From positions 26,031 to 90,030 of the forward strand of contig JAFKFG010000029.1 of assembly GCA_017307355.1 (NCBI GenBank): DNA of 64,000 nucleotides, read 5' to 3'. The notes beneath the pieces are model-generated. The model searched no databases. It saw only the letters and a program-made list of their open reading frames with translations, and was not told where the DNA came from. A program made the position numbers and the translations under genes. The DNA is from Alphaproteobacteria bacterium (GTDB lineage Bacteria; Pseudomonadota; Alphaproteobacteria; Micropepsales; Micropepsaceae). Position 1 is the first letter of the stretch; each line of letters opens with the position of its first letter. Below, piece by piece: positions 8,097 to 17,760 of this stretch.

Positions 8097-8864
8097 TTGA
8101 CCGAATTCGCGACGACGTCTGACGGCATCCACATCGCCTATGAGCGAATGGGAGAAGGCCCGCCGGTCGTGCTGGTGCATGGCTTTGCCTCCAGCAAGGA
8201 GCAGAACTGGAAATCGACCGGCTGGTACGGCTCGCTGGCCGAAGCTGGGTTTTCGGTGCTGGCGATCGACAATCGCGGCCATGGCGAAAGCGACAAGCCG
8301 CATGATTCCGCGCTCTACCATCACGACCGCATGGCCGAGGATGTCGCTACGGTGATGGACCAGGCGGGCATCGATGCCGCCCCCTATGTGGGCTATTCGA
8401 TGGGCGGGTTGATCGGCCTGCGCTTCCTGACGCTTTTTCCGGATCGCGTCACCCGCTTGGCCTTGGGCGGGGTGGGTGAACATTATCTGATCGGCCCGCG
8501 CGTGTCGGATCCCGAACGGCGCGCGGCGATTGCCGATGCGCTTCTAACCGAGGACAAGAACAGCATCACCGATCCGCGCGCGCGCATGTTCCGCGATTTT
8601 GCCGAGCAGCAAGGCAAGGATCGGTTGGCGCTGGCCGCCTGCATGCGCGCCATGACCGGACCCTTGCCGCTGGAGGTCCTCAAATCGCTGGCCAAGCCGA
8701 TCCTGGTGGTCGATGGCGATCAGGATACCGTCGCCGGGCCATCGGGCCCTCTTGCCGCCATATTTCCCCACGGCTCCGCCGTAATTGTGCCCGGCCGCGA
8801 CCACATGTCGGCGGTCGGCGCGCGTCCCACCCGTCAGGCGGTGGTGGATTTCCTGAAAGCCTGA
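8097..8864 (+). CDS. alpha/beta hydrolase
   Basis: A 255-residue cytosolic alpha/beta-fold hydrolase. It has VVLVHGFASSKEQNW (oxyanion region), VLAIDNRGHGESDKP, the nucleophile elbow GYSMGGLIG, the acid region VVDGDQDTV and the catalytic His in PGRDHMSAV. The substrate cannot be read from sequence. The start is TTG at 8097, with GGGGGT at 8083-8088 as ribosome binding site; that site is supplied by the end of repeat copy 1. No better ATG lies before the first conserved strand. Confidence 0.85.
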   Translation: MTEFATTSDGIHIAYERMGEGPPVVLVHGFASSKEQNWKSTGWYGSLAEAGFSVLAIDNRGHGESDKPHDSALYHHDRMAEDVATVMDQAGIDAAPYVGYSMGGLIGLRFLTLFPDRVTRLALGGVGEHYLIGPRVSDPERRAAIADALLTEDKNSITDPRARMFRDFAEQQGKDRLALAACMRAMTGPLPLEVLKSLAKPILVVDGDQDTVAGPSGPLAAIFPHGSAVIVPGRDHMSAVGARPTRQAVVDFLKA

Positions 8865-9143
8865 AACCTGCGAGCGCCGCAGTGCGTTTCCAGACTGCGG
8901 ACACCGGGCAGGTCCTGCCGGAATTTCCGTCCGCGGCTGGTGCGGGCAATCGATCCGTACACAGATGATATATAGTCTGCATACGGAGCATTTCGATGGA
9001 TCGTCGCGCTTGGATCTGCACAAAACCCGTACGTTTCCGTACTGAAAAAAACATGGGCTTTTATCGCAAGCCCGCTAAGTTCTCTGCGTCGAGTCCATCG
9101 ACATACGGGGCACGCGCCATTAGCAACAAAAGGATATCCGGCC

Positions 9144-9893
9144 ATGACGATTGAGGCCGGCTTGAAATCCATCGATGGTGTGGTGCCTTCGCGGGCGGAT
9201 ATCCGCAACCGGCTGCTCACCAAGATGCCGATATCGGATTTCGCGCTGCTCGCGCCGCATCTGGAAATGGTGACGTTGAAGGAGCGCCAGGTGGTGGAGG
9301 TTCCCGGCCGGCCCATCACCCATGTCTATTTCGTCGAAACCGGCGTGGTTTCGGTGGTGGCGGTCAATGCCGAGGATCATCGCATCGAAGTCGGCGTGAT
9401 CGGCAAGGAAGGCATGACCGGGGTGCCGCTGGTCTTCGGCGACGACCGGGCCCAGCATTCCGCCTATATGCAGATCGGCGGCAGCGGCCGTCGCCTGCCC
9501 GCTGCCGCATTCACCGACGCCCTCAGGCAGAGCGCGACGTTGCGGGCGCTGATGATGAAATCCGCCCAGGCTTTCATGATCCAGACCGCGCATACCGCGC
9601 TGGCCAATGGCCGGGCCAAGCTGGAAGAGCGGCTGGCCCGCTGGCTTTTGATGGCCCATGACCGGCTGGACAGCGATGCGGTGCCGCTCACCCATGAATT
9701 CCTGGCGGTGATGCTGGGGGTGCGCCGGGCCGGCGTCACCGTGGCGCTGCATTCCTTCGAGCGGCGGGGCTTCATCGCCGCCCGGCGGGGTCAGCTGACC
9801 CTGATCAGCCGGGCGGGCATCGAACAGGTGGCGGGCAGTTTTTACGGCATTCCCGAAGCCGAGCTGAAGCGCCTGATGACGGACACGCCTTAA
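9144..9893 (+). CDS. Crp/Fnr-family transcriptional regulator
   Basis: A 249-residue protein with an N-terminal cyclic-nucleotide-binding-like beta-roll (residues about 30-130, including VYFVETGVVSVVA and GVIGKEGMTGVPLV). A C-terminal winged helix of Crp type follows (LTHEFLAVMLGVRRAGVTVAL then FERRGFIAARRG). FNR-type N-terminal cysteines are absent, so it is not an iron-sulfur oxygen sensor. An AAAGGAT motif precedes the ATG. It stands alone after a 279-bp gap in which I see no gene. Confidence 0.88.
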   Translation: MTIEAGLKSIDGVVPSRADIRNRLLTKMPISDFALLAPHLEMVTLKERQVVEVPGRPITHVYFVETGVVSVVAVNAEDHRIEVGVIGKEGMTGVPLVFGDDRAQHSAYMQIGGSGRRLPAAAFTDALRQSATLRALMMKSAQAFMIQTAHTALANGRAKLEERLARWLLMAHDRLDSDAVPLTHEFLAVMLGVRRAGVTVALHSFERRGFIAARRGQLTLISRAGIEQVAGSFYGIPEAELKRLMTDTP

Positions 9894-9919
9894 AATTCCT
9901 TCCCTTTTTGAGGCCGTGC

Positions 9920-12391
9920 ATGGGACAAACCCCCATGCTGCCGCCGCGTTTTCAGGACTGGTTCGCCGCCAAGGGCTGGAGCCCGCGTCCCCATCAGCTG
10001 GCCTTGATCGAAACCGCGCAGCGCGGGAACAGCGTTTTGTTGGTGGCGCCCACCGGTGGCGGCAAGACCTTGGCCGGCTTTCTGCCCAGCCTGATCGATC
10101 TGGCGGCGCGGCCCCGACATTCGCGCGCCTCCCGGCTGCATACGCTCTACATCTCGCCCCTGAAGGCGCTGGCGGTGGATGTGGCGCGCAACCTGGAAAC
10201 GCCGGTCGCGGAGATGGAGCTGGCCATCACGGTGGAGACCCGCACCGGCGACACGCCCGTGGCGCGGCGTCAGCGCCAGCGTCACGCGCCGCCGGATTTT
10301 CTGCTCACCACGCCGGAACAGCTGGCGCTGCTGATCGCCCATCCGCGCGCGCCGCAGATGTTCGAGCATTTGAAGACCGTGGTGCTGGACGAATTGCATG
10401 CGCTCTACAATTCCAAGCGGGGCGATCTTCTGGCGCTGGGGCTGGCGCGGTTGTCGCTATTGGCGCCCGGTCACCGGCGCGTGGGACTGTCGGCGACGGT
10501 GGCCGATCCCAAGCCGCTGCAGCGATTTTTGCTGCCGCAGCCGCCGGGGACAGAAACCCTGGCCGAACTGGTGGTGGCCAAGGGCGGCGCCAAACCCAAC
10601 ATCGCGATCAGCGCTTCGGATTCCTATGTGCCCTGGGCGGGACATTTGGCGCGCCATGCCATGCTGGATGTGATGACCGCCATCGGCGAAGCCAAGACGG
10701 CGCTGATCTTCGTCAACACCCGCAGCCAGGCGGAACGCACCTTCCAGGAATTGTGGAAACTCAACGAGCCCAATTGGCCGATCGCGCTGCATCACGGCTC
10801 ATTGGCGCCCGAACAGCGCCGCAAGGTCGAGGCGGCCATGGCCAAGGGCGCGCTCCGCGCCGTGGTCTGCACCTCGACCTTGGATCTGGGCATCGACTGG
10901 GGCGCGGTCGACAAAGTGATCTGCATCGGCGCGCCCAAAGGCGCCGCGCGGCTGGTGCAGCGGATCGGCCGCGCCAATCACCGGCTCGACAAGCCCAGCG
11001 CCGCTTTGCTGGTGCCCGCCAACCGGTTCGAGGTGTTGGAATGCAATGCCGCCCGCGATGCGGTACTGGCGGGCGAACTGGATGGCGAGCGGTTGAAACA
11101 GGGCAGCCTGGATGTGCTGTGCCAGCATATCTGGGGCATGGCGGTGGCGGCGCCTTTTCACGCCGATGCGCTTTACGCCGAAATCCGCTCGGCCATGCCC
11201 TTCGCGGATTTGAGCCGCGCCGATTTCGATGCCGCACTGAATTTCGTCGCCACCGGCGGCTATGCCCTCAAAAGCTATGACCGGTATGCGCGGCTGCGCC
11301 AGCTTCCCGATGGCCGCTGGAGATTGGCGCATCCGCGCCTGGGTCAGGCCTATCGCCTGAATGTGGGCGTGATCGTCGAAGACCCGATGGTGGATATCCG
11401 CTTGCAATCGCGGGGCAAGCCCACCGGCGTGGGCGGGCGGCGGCTGGGGCAGCTGGAGGAATATTTCGTCGAGCAATTGTCGGCGGGCGATACCTTCGTC
11501 TTTGCCGGCGACGTGCTGCGCTTCGAAGGGCTGCGCGAAAACGCGGCCTATGTCACCCGCACCCATGATCCCGAAGCCCAGGTGCCCAGCTATAATGGCG
11601 GAAAATTTCCCCTCTCCACTTTTCTCGCTCAGCGGGTGCGCGAAATGGTGTCGGCGCCGGAGCGTTGGCACGTCCTGCCCGAGCCGGTGCAGGAATGGCT
11701 GAAGATTCAGGAATGGCGCAGCGTCATACCGGGGCCCGGCCAGCTGCTGGTGGAGCATTTTCCCCGCGCCAACCGTCACTATCTGGTCTGTTATCCGTTC
11801 GAAGGCCGGCTGGCCCACCAGACCTTGGGCATGCTGTTGACGCGGCGGCTGGAACGGGCCCGGATGAAGCCCCTGGGCTTCATCGCCAACGAATATGCGT
11901 TGGCGGTGTGGGCGGCGCGCGACATGAGCGGCCTCGACATGGGCGGGTTGTTCGACGCGGACATGCTGGGCGACGATCTCGATGCCTGGCTGGCCGACAG
12001 CAATCTCTACAAGCGCACCTTCCGCAACTGCGCCATCATCGCGGGCCTGATCGAACGGCGCATGCCGGGCAAGGAAAAAAGCGGCCGGCAAGTGACCTTC
12101 TCGTCGGACCTGATCTATGACGTGCTGAGGGCGCACGAGCCCGACCATATCCTGCTGCGCGCGACCTATGCCGATGCGGGCAATGGGCTTCTCGACATCG
12201 CGCGGCTCTCCGATATGCTGGCGCGGGTCCGGTCGCGAATCGTGACCCGGAAACTGGACCGGGTTTCGCCCCTGGCGGTTCCCGCCTTGCTGGAAATCTC
12301 CCGCGAGATGGTGGCGCGGGGCGAAGTGGAAGAAGACATATTGCGCGAGAATGAAGACGCGCTGATTGCGGATGCGATGCGTGTGGACTGA
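9920..12391 (+). CDS. ligase-associated DNA damage response DEXH-box helicase (Lhr-like)
   Basis: This 823-residue superfamily-2 helicase has Walker A APTGGGKT near residue 45, the Lhr-type motif II VVLDELHALYNSKRGD, motif III GLSATVAD, and motif VI in RLVQRIGRANHRLDKPS. A winged-helix and Lhr C-terminal region follow. In many bacteria it is encoded with PdeM, an exonuclease and an ATP-dependent DNA ligase. Here only pdeM follows, with a 20-bp overlap. ATG 9920 is chosen over an in-frame TTG at 9908. Confidence 0.92.
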   Translation: MGQTPMLPPRFQDWFAAKGWSPRPHQLALIETAQRGNSVLLVAPTGGGKTLAGFLPSLIDLAARPRHSRASRLHTLYISPLKALAVDVARNLETPVAEMELAITVETRTGDTPVARRQRQRHAPPDFLLTTPEQLALLIAHPRAPQMFEHLKTVVLDELHALYNSKRGDLLALGLARLSLLAPGHRRVGLSATVADPKPLQRFLLPQPPGTETLAELVVAKGGAKPNIAISASDSYVPWAGHLARHAMLDVMTAIGEAKTALIFVNTRSQAERTFQELWKLNEPNWPIALHHGSLAPEQRRKVEAAMAKGALRAVVCTSTLDLGIDWGAVDKVICIGAPKGAARLVQRIGRANHRLDKPSAALLVPANRFEVLECNAARDAVLAGELDGERLKQGSLDVLCQHIWGMAVAAPFHADALYAEIRSAMPFADLSRADFDAALNFVATGGYALKSYDRYARLRQLPDGRWRLAHPRLGQAYRLNVGVIVEDPMVDIRLQSRGKPTGVGGRRLGQLEEYFVEQLSAGDTFVFAGDVLRFEGLRENAAYVTRTHDPEAQVPSYNGGKFPLSTFLAQRVREMVSAPERWHVLPEPVQEWLKIQEWRSVIPGPGQLLVEHFPRANRHYLVCYPFEGRLAHQTLGMLLTRRLERARMKPLGFIANEYALAVWAARDMSGLDMGGLFDADMLGDDLDAWLADSNLYKRTFRNCAIIAGLIERRMPGKEKSGRQVTFSSDLIYDVLRAHEPDHILLRATYADAGNGLLDIARLSDMLARVRSRIVTRKLDRVSPLAVPALLEISREMVARGEVEEDILRENEDALIADAMRVD

Positions 12392-13103
12392 TCTGTGTGT
12401 GACCGTGAATGGCGAGACGTTGCTGCTGGACAAGTCCGGCGCGGCCTTCTGGCCCAAGACCCGAACCTTGATCTTCGCCGATCTGCATTTCGAGAAAGGC
12501 AGCTCCTATGCTCGGGGCCGCCAATTCCTGCCCCCGTACGACACCCGCGCTACGTTGCTTCGGATGGCGGAGGTGATGGCGCGCCGGAGCCCGTCGCGGG
12601 TGATCGCCCTGGGCGATTCCTTTCACGATCCGCACGCCGCCGAACGGCTGGGTTCCGAGGAACGCACCCTTCTGGAAAGCCTGGCGGCGGCCGCGCATTT
12701 CATTTGGATCACCGGCAATCACGATCCGCATCCGCCCGACTGGCTGGGCGGCGCGGTGATGGAAGAATGGCGCGAAGGCGGCTTGATCTTCCGGCACGAG
12801 CCGCGCGCGGACGCGGAGCGGGGCGAAGTCGCGGGCCATCTGCATCCGGCGGCCAGCGTCGCCAAATATGGCCGCGGCGTCAGGCGGCGCTGTTTCGTGG
12901 CCGATGCGATCCGCCTGCTGCTGCCGTCTTTCGGTGCCTATACCGGCGGGCTGGATGTGGGCGATCCGGCCATTGCCGGTCTGTTCGGCAGCCGGTTCCA
13001 TGCCTTCATGCTGGGCCAGGATCGGGTCTATGCGATCCCGCGTTCAGGAAGCGGCGGTGACCATTCGCGGTTCCCAACGCGAGGAATTTTGGTTTCTGGC
13101 TAG
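12372..13103 (+). CDS. pdeM: ligase-associated DNA damage response endonuclease PdeM
   Basis: A calcineurin-like metallophosphoesterase of about 243 residues. The metal-binding motifs appear in order: LIFADLHFEKG, ALGDSFHDP, WITGNHDPHPP and VAGHLHPAA. The start lies inside the end of the helicase gene (ATG 12372, or GTG 12381), indicating translational coupling. The last codons and the TAG stop fall within a dispersed repeat (13079-13190), so the C-terminal TRGILVSG is repeat-encoded. Confidence 0.9.
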   Translation: MRCVWTDLCVTVNGETLLLDKSGAAFWPKTRTLIFADLHFEKGSSYARGRQFLPPYDTRATLLRMAEVMARRSPSRVIALGDSFHDPHAAERLGSEERTLLESLAAAAHFIWITGNHDPHPPDWLGGAVMEEWREGGLIFRHEPRADAERGEVAGHLHPAASVAKYGRGVRRRCFVADAIRLLLPSFGAYTGGLDVGDPAIAGLFGSRFHAFMLGQDRVYAIPRSGSGGDHSRFPTRGILVSG

Positions 13104-13190
13104 GAGCGAGGAGCGATGTGGACAAGACGTCCATGAGCGACGAGCGGTCCGTAGCACCAGCGTGCGGACGCCAGGGACCAAAAGGACCGC
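13079..13190 (+). repeat. second dispersed hairpin repeat, copy at pdeM 3' end
   Basis: It runs from CGAGGAATTTTGGT to ACCAAAAGGACCGCG. The ends pair (TTTTGGT...TGGC with GCCA...ACCAAAA) around an inner stem TGGAC/GTCCA. The same framework is found inverted at 53881-53985. The repeat provides the pdeM stop codon and fills the gap to the convergent gene at 13192. Confidence 0.7.
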
Positions 13191-13191
13191 G

Positions 13192-13938
13192 TTAGTTGGG
13201 GCGGCGGAAGAGCAGTGAAGAAATCCAGCCCATGATCACCGCCATCGCCACCGCCGCCAGGCCATAGCCGAAAGGCTGATTGTGGGCGAAATTATAGAGC
13301 CGCCGCTCCAGGCCGGTCTGGTCGATGAAAAGCGGCGTTGACTGGGCGCTCTGCACCTCGCCATCCCGGAACAGATAGACTTCGACTTTGTATTGCCCGC
13401 GCGCCACGCCCGCAGGCACCGGCACATGGGCGCGGAACAGGGTTTCGCTGAGAAACTCCACTCCGCCCGTTTCGGTATAGAGCTTATCCTTGGTCAGATG
13501 GCGCAGCGCCGCCTGACGGAAGGGCTCGTAATCGTGATGGCTGTGCACCGTGTCGGGCTGCAGATTCTGCAGGCCGATGCTGTAATGGGTGAGCGCGTTC
13601 TGCGGCGCGATGTCCTTGAGCGGGCGCGAGCTGGCCAGGAAATAATAAGCCGGCATGCCGGACAATTTGGCGGCGTCATGATTGATCCATATGCCCGCCA
13701 CCCGATCGCGGCGGCGCACGGTGATGTCGGATTCGGGCCCGCGCACCACCACCACGATGTCCCGGGGCGTGCGCGGTTCGCCGGAAGGCTGGCCTTCGAT
13801 GGCGCCGAACACCACGATGTCGCTGCCCTTGTAGGTGGAGGTGATCTGGATCAGGTCCTGGCTGACGCCGGACACCAGCTGCTCTGCCGAGGCGGGCGAC
13901 GCCAGAAACAGGAATGCCAGCAGGAGCGCGCGCCGCAT
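13192..13938 (-). CDS. TIGR02186-family membrane-anchored periplasmic protein
   Basis: A 248-residue protein with a signal peptide (LLLAFLFLASPASA), a beta-rich periplasmic region (LVSGVSQDLIQITSTYKGSD, IVVVVRGPES, GIWINHDAAKLSG), and one C-terminal membrane helix (YGLAAVAMAVIMGWISSLLF). This matches the conserved alphaproteobacterial family found beside TauE/SafE exporters. Its start overlaps the stop of the upstream exporter (ATGA at 13935-13938 region), so the two are co-translated. The function is unknown, and a role with the exporter is inferred from this pairing. Confidence 0.8.
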   Translation of the reverse strand: MRRALLLAFLFLASPASAEQLVSGVSQDLIQITSTYKGSDIVVFGAIEGQPSGEPRTPRDIVVVVRGPESDITVRRRDRVAGIWINHDAAKLSGMPAYYFLASSRPLKDIAPQNALTHYSIGLQNLQPDTVHSHHDYEPFRQAALRHLTKDKLYTETGGVEFLSETLFRAHVPVPAGVARGQYKVEVYLFRDGEVQSAQSTPLFIDQTGLERRLYNFAHNQPFGYGLAAVAMAVIMGWISSLLFRRPN

Positions 13939-14852
13939 CACGAGCCCCCGATGCTGTAGAAATCGGCCGGCGTGACCACCAGGTCCCAAAGGAGTTTCAA
14001 GGCCACCGCCAGCACCAGCAGCGCCAAAAGAAAGCGGATCTGCTCGCCGCGCAGTTTCGCGCCGGCCCGCACCCCGAACTGGGCCCCCACCACCCCGCCC
14101 ACCACCAGGATCGCCGCCAGCACGATGTCCACGGCATAGTTGCTGGTCGCCTGCAGCAAGGTGGTGACGATGGCGACGCCGATGATCTGCACCAGGGATG
14201 TGCCGATCACCACATTGGTGGGCATGCGCAAAAGATAGATCATCGCCGGAATGATGATGAAGCCGCCGCCCACGCCCATGATCGCGCTCATCGCGCCCAC
14301 CAGAAAGCCGATCACGATGGGCGGGATGATGCTGATATAGAGGCGCGACTGGCGGAACCGCGCCTTCAGCGGCAGGCCGTGAATCCAGACATGGTTGACC
14401 GGATGAATGCGGCCCGGCGCGTTTCCGCTGCGGCGCGCGCGCGAGGTGCGCATGCTTTCGCGCAGCATGATGCCGCCGATGATTCCCAGCATGGGGACAT
14501 AGGTGAGGGAAACCACCAGATCCATCTGGCCGGCGCGGCGCATGATGGCGAACAGCCAGACGCCCACGGCGGTGCCCACCAGGCCGCCCGCCAGCATCAC
14601 GCCCGCCATCTTGAAATCGATGGCGCGTTTCTTCCATTGCGTCACGGCGCCGGAAATGGAGGAGGCGGTGATATGGCTCAAGGTGGTGGCGACCGCGACG
14701 CCGGACGGAATGCCGTAAAACACCAGCAGCGGCGTCAGAAGAAAGCCGCCGCCCACGCCGAACAGGCCGGAGAGGAAGCCCACGCCCAACCCCATGCCCA
14801 GAATGACGATCCATTGGACCGACATTTCCGCGATGGGCAGATAGATTTCCAT
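13938..14852 (-). CDS. TSUP-family anion exporter (TauE/SafE-like)
   Basis: A 304-residue inner-membrane protein with two homologous halves, each opening with a glycine-rich membrane segment (GFLSGLFGVGGGFLLTPLL and VGAMSAIMGVGGGFIIIPA). This is the hallmark of the sulfite/organosulfur exporter family. A soluble loop of about 40 residues separates the halves. The substrate, sulfite or a related anion, is inferred from the family. It is the first gene of a pair with the TIGR02186 protein. Confidence 0.88.
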   Translation of the reverse strand: MEIYLPIAEMSVQWIVILGMGLGVGFLSGLFGVGGGFLLTPLLVFYGIPSGVAVATTLSHITASSISGAVTQWKKRAIDFKMAGVMLAGGLVGTAVGVWLFAIMRRAGQMDLVVSLTYVPMLGIIGGIMLRESMRTSRARRSGNAPGRIHPVNHVWIHGLPLKARFRQSRLYISIIPPIVIGFLVGAMSAIMGVGGGFIIIPAMIYLLRMPTNVVIGTSLVQIIGVAIVTTLLQATSNYAVDIVLAAILVVGGVVGAQFGVRAGAKLRGEQIRFLLALLVLAVALKLLWDLVVTPADFYSIGGS

Positions 14853-14967
14853 AAGCCCGGACCGTCAATCGTCAAAAGCGTCGCGAACCCCTCCGCGATG
14901 AGGGAATGTGCGCGTGGGCGCCTGACGGGTCAACCGTTTGCGCGTGAAAAGCCGCGAATGGCTTGAA

Positions 14968-17610
14968 TCAATTCGCCGAAAGGTCTTGCGGCTCCGGCGG
15001 CACATTGGCGGCGCGATTGAGCGGCGTCACCTTGAAGGCCTGGGCGGCGCGGGTTGCGGCTGCACGATCCGGATCGGACAATTGCGTCTGCAGCACCGCA
15101 AGGCGTGTTTTGGATTCCGCATCGCCGGAAGCGGCGGCGATGGAATACCATTTGAACGCTTCGATCAGGCTTTGCGGAACGCCGTCGCCGCGTTCATACA
15201 GCACCGCGAGATTGAATTGGGAATCCGACAGGCCCAGCGCAGCGGCCTTGGAGAACCAGCGCGCCGATTCCGCCATGTCCTTCTTGCCGGTCGAACCTTC
15301 GGCGAAGGAGACCGCCAGATTGTGCATCGCCTTGCGGTTCCCCAGATTGGCCGCGGCCTGATACCATTTGGCGGCGAGCGCGGGATTGGCGGCGACGCCC
15401 TGGCCGCGCTCATACATGGTGCCCAGCCGATATTGCGCCACGGCCTGGCCCGCATCGGCGGCCTTCTCCAGCCATTTGGCGGCTTGAACCGGATCGGCCG
15501 CGATGCCTTGGCCGTCCAGATATTTGAGGCCGATGATGGCTTCGGCGACGGGATTGCCGGCATTGGCGGCGGCGGCGATCTTGTCGTTGGACGGCGGCGG
15601 GCTCTTCGGCGCGGCGGCCTGCGGCGGCAGGGAAGCTTGCACGTCTTTCGACGGCGCTGTGGCCGCAGCGGCTTCGGGCTTGGCTTGCGGCGCGGCCGCA
15701 TTCGCGGACGGCAGCTGGCTTGCGGTATTGGGCGCGGGCGCCTTGGGCGGCGGCGGCGTCAGGGCTGGCGTCGGAGTTACAACAGTGCGCGGCGTCACGG
15801 TGCCGGTGCTGGCGGCTTTGGGTGCCGGCGGATTGGCGATGGTCGCATTGCGCGCGCGCTGATTGAACAGCAGCACGGCCGCAGCGACCAGAAGCACGAT
15901 GAAGACCACCACCAGCACGCCCACATAACGCGGGCCGGTCTTGTCGACGGCTTCGGCGGCCGGACGGCTCCAGCTGAAGCCGCCCAGGGAATGCTGGGTT
16001 TCGGCATCGGCGGCCGCCTTGGCCGAACGGCGCGCGGCGCTGAGGAAATTGTCGTCCACCGGCGCGGGATCGGCCAAAGCCTCGACCAGATCCTCGGGCA
16101 TGTCGAACGGCGTGGCGGAGCCGTCCTGCGCGAAACCATTCTCTTGGACCGGTTCCGGCGCAAATCCGGCCGCATCCTCCGCCGGTGTTTCCGCATCGGA
16201 TGCGGCAAGGTCGGAGGCGGGATCGAGATCGGCGGTTTCCAGGGCCGGGGTTTCGAAATCCGACAATTCGAACACCGGTTCTTCGAACGCGGGTGCCTCG
16301 AATGCGTGGGGCTCGGATCTGTAGGTTTCGGATTCAGGCGCGGCCTCGAACGGCGGCGCTTCGAAGGCTGACGGTTCGAAAGCCGGTGTTTCGAATGCAG
16401 ATGTTTCGAAGGCCGGCGTGTCGAAAGCTGGCGCATCGAAGGCCGATGCTTTGAAAGCCGGCGTTTCGTCGAAGGCCGATGCCTGGAACGGGGGCGCTTC
16501 GGAAATAGGTTCCGGTTGGGGCCCGGGCGCGCGGGCAAGCCCGGCGCGCAACTCGGCCAGCATCTCATTGTGGTTCTGTTCCACCGCATCGAGCCGCTGG
16601 CTCACCTGGCGCAGCGTATCGGCCAGCGCGGCGGATGGATCGGATTGCTCCAGGCGCGCGACGATGCCGGTCAGGGCGCGCTCGATATTGTCCAGCCGCT
16701 TTTCCATCGCCGGATCGGGACCGCGGACTTCCAGCCGCGCGATGCGTTCTTCGATCCGTTCCAGCGAGCCCAGGTGATTGGCTTCGCGCTTCTGCAGGTC
16801 GGTCAGGTCGTGGGCGCGGTGATTGGCCTGGGCTTCGACCCGTTCCTGCACCTGCTCGAGCGAGGCCTGGCTGAATTGCAGAGAGCTTTCGACCGCGGCG
16901 ATGCGGGATTCCAAGGCACGGGTGGCGTTCTCGGCATCGGCGCGGGCTTGGCCCAAGCGAATGGCAAGCTGCTCCAGATTGCTGGTGAGAGTGGAAACCT
17001 GGGTCGCGGATTGATTGGCGGTGTGGCCGATCTGGTCGGCCAGCCGCGACAGCCCCTGATGCAGGCCTTTGACCGCGTCCTTGAGGCCGTCCTGGTGGGC
17101 CGCGCGCTCCAGCCGTTCGAGCCGTTCGGACAGGCTCAGCACATGGCCGCCCAGCTGATCGAAAGCCTGGGCCTGTTCGCGGGTGGCGATATTGATTTCG
17201 CTGGCCGCCTTGCTCATCGCCCGGTTGCTTTCGGACTGATTGCGTTCGGTCGAATCCAGCCTGCGGCCCACATTGCGCAGCTGTTCCTCGATGCGGCGAT
17301 AGGAGTCCGAGGACTCGGCTTCGGAGCGGCTCACCCGCGCCAGCATGTCTTCGGTTTCGCGCCGGCTGGCGGCGGACAGGGGCAGGCCCCAGGAATCGAG
17401 ACTGGGCCGGTCGTGATGGTTGCGCTCGAACGGGGTGGTGCGCTCAAAAGCCATGGGCTGGGGCTCCTGTCCCATGTCGGAGAAGCTGCGCAGAATGCGC
17501 CGGGTCAGCCATTCGCCGACCGACAACCCTTCCCGCCTGGCCGCGGCCCGGGCAGCTTCCCGCGCTTCGGGCGGAATGCCGGCCACGTTCCAGGGAAGTT
17601 CTGCACGCAT
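14968..17610 (-). CDS. large SEL1-repeat membrane protein, PodJ-like polarity factor
   Basis: An 880-residue single-pass protein. In order it has: a short basic N-terminal motif (IPPEAREAARAAARREGLS); a long coiled-coil region (about 90-360); an acidic low-complexity stretch with repeated AF[DE]xPAF units (about 370-460); a membrane helix near 560-582; a Pro/Ala-rich linker; and four SEL1 repeats (about 680-840) predicted in the periplasm. This is the layout of PodJ-type polar organisers, but no C-terminal peptidoglycan-binding domain is present. A polarity role is inference. Confidence 0.8.
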   Translation of the reverse strand: MRAELPWNVAGIPPEAREAARAAARREGLSVGEWLTRRILRSFSDMGQEPQPMAFERTTPFERNHHDRPSLDSWGLPLSAASRRETEDMLARVSRSEAESSDSYRRIEEQLRNVGRRLDSTERNQSESNRAMSKAASEINIATREQAQAFDQLGGHVLSLSERLERLERAAHQDGLKDAVKGLHQGLSRLADQIGHTANQSATQVSTLTSNLEQLAIRLGQARADAENATRALESRIAAVESSLQFSQASLEQVQERVEAQANHRAHDLTDLQKREANHLGSLERIEERIARLEVRGPDPAMEKRLDNIERALTGIVARLEQSDPSAALADTLRQVSQRLDAVEQNHNEMLAELRAGLARAPGPQPEPISEAPPFQASAFDETPAFKASAFDAPAFDTPAFETSAFETPAFEPSAFEAPPFEAAPESETYRSEPHAFEAPAFEEPVFELSDFETPALETADLDPASDLAASDAETPAEDAAGFAPEPVQENGFAQDGSATPFDMPEDLVEALADPAPVDDNFLSAARRSAKAAADAETQHSLGGFSWSRPAAEAVDKTGPRYVGVLVVVFIVLLVAAAVLLFNQRARNATIANPPAPKAASTGTVTPRTVVTPTPALTPPPPKAPAPNTASQLPSANAAAPQAKPEAAAATAPSKDVQASLPPQAAAPKSPPPSNDKIAAAANAGNPVAEAIIGLKYLDGQGIAADPVQAAKWLEKAADAGQAVAQYRLGTMYERGQGVAANPALAAKWYQAAANLGNRKAMHNLAVSFAEGSTGKKDMAESARWFSKAAALGLSDSQFNLAVLYERGDGVPQSLIEAFKWYSIAAASGDAESKTRLAVLQTQLSDPDRAAATRAAQAFKVTPLNRAANVPPEPQDLSAN

Positions 17611-17760
17611 TTCGAATCACCCGCACCAGCGGCCCGCTATAGAAGGTAAAGCTGCCAAGATATAGTGTAAAGGAAGGGGGCTTTATCGAGCGGATGGGGG
17701 CAGGGTCCGGACGCATGGTCATGCACAGATACTTGGGGTAACAGCGTTAATAGGTGGTTT

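Noticed and set aside
16230..16500. Short tandem repeats considered as a CRISPR or VNTR array
   Set aside because: They are in-frame codons for the AF[DE]x[PS] linker of the SEL1 protein.
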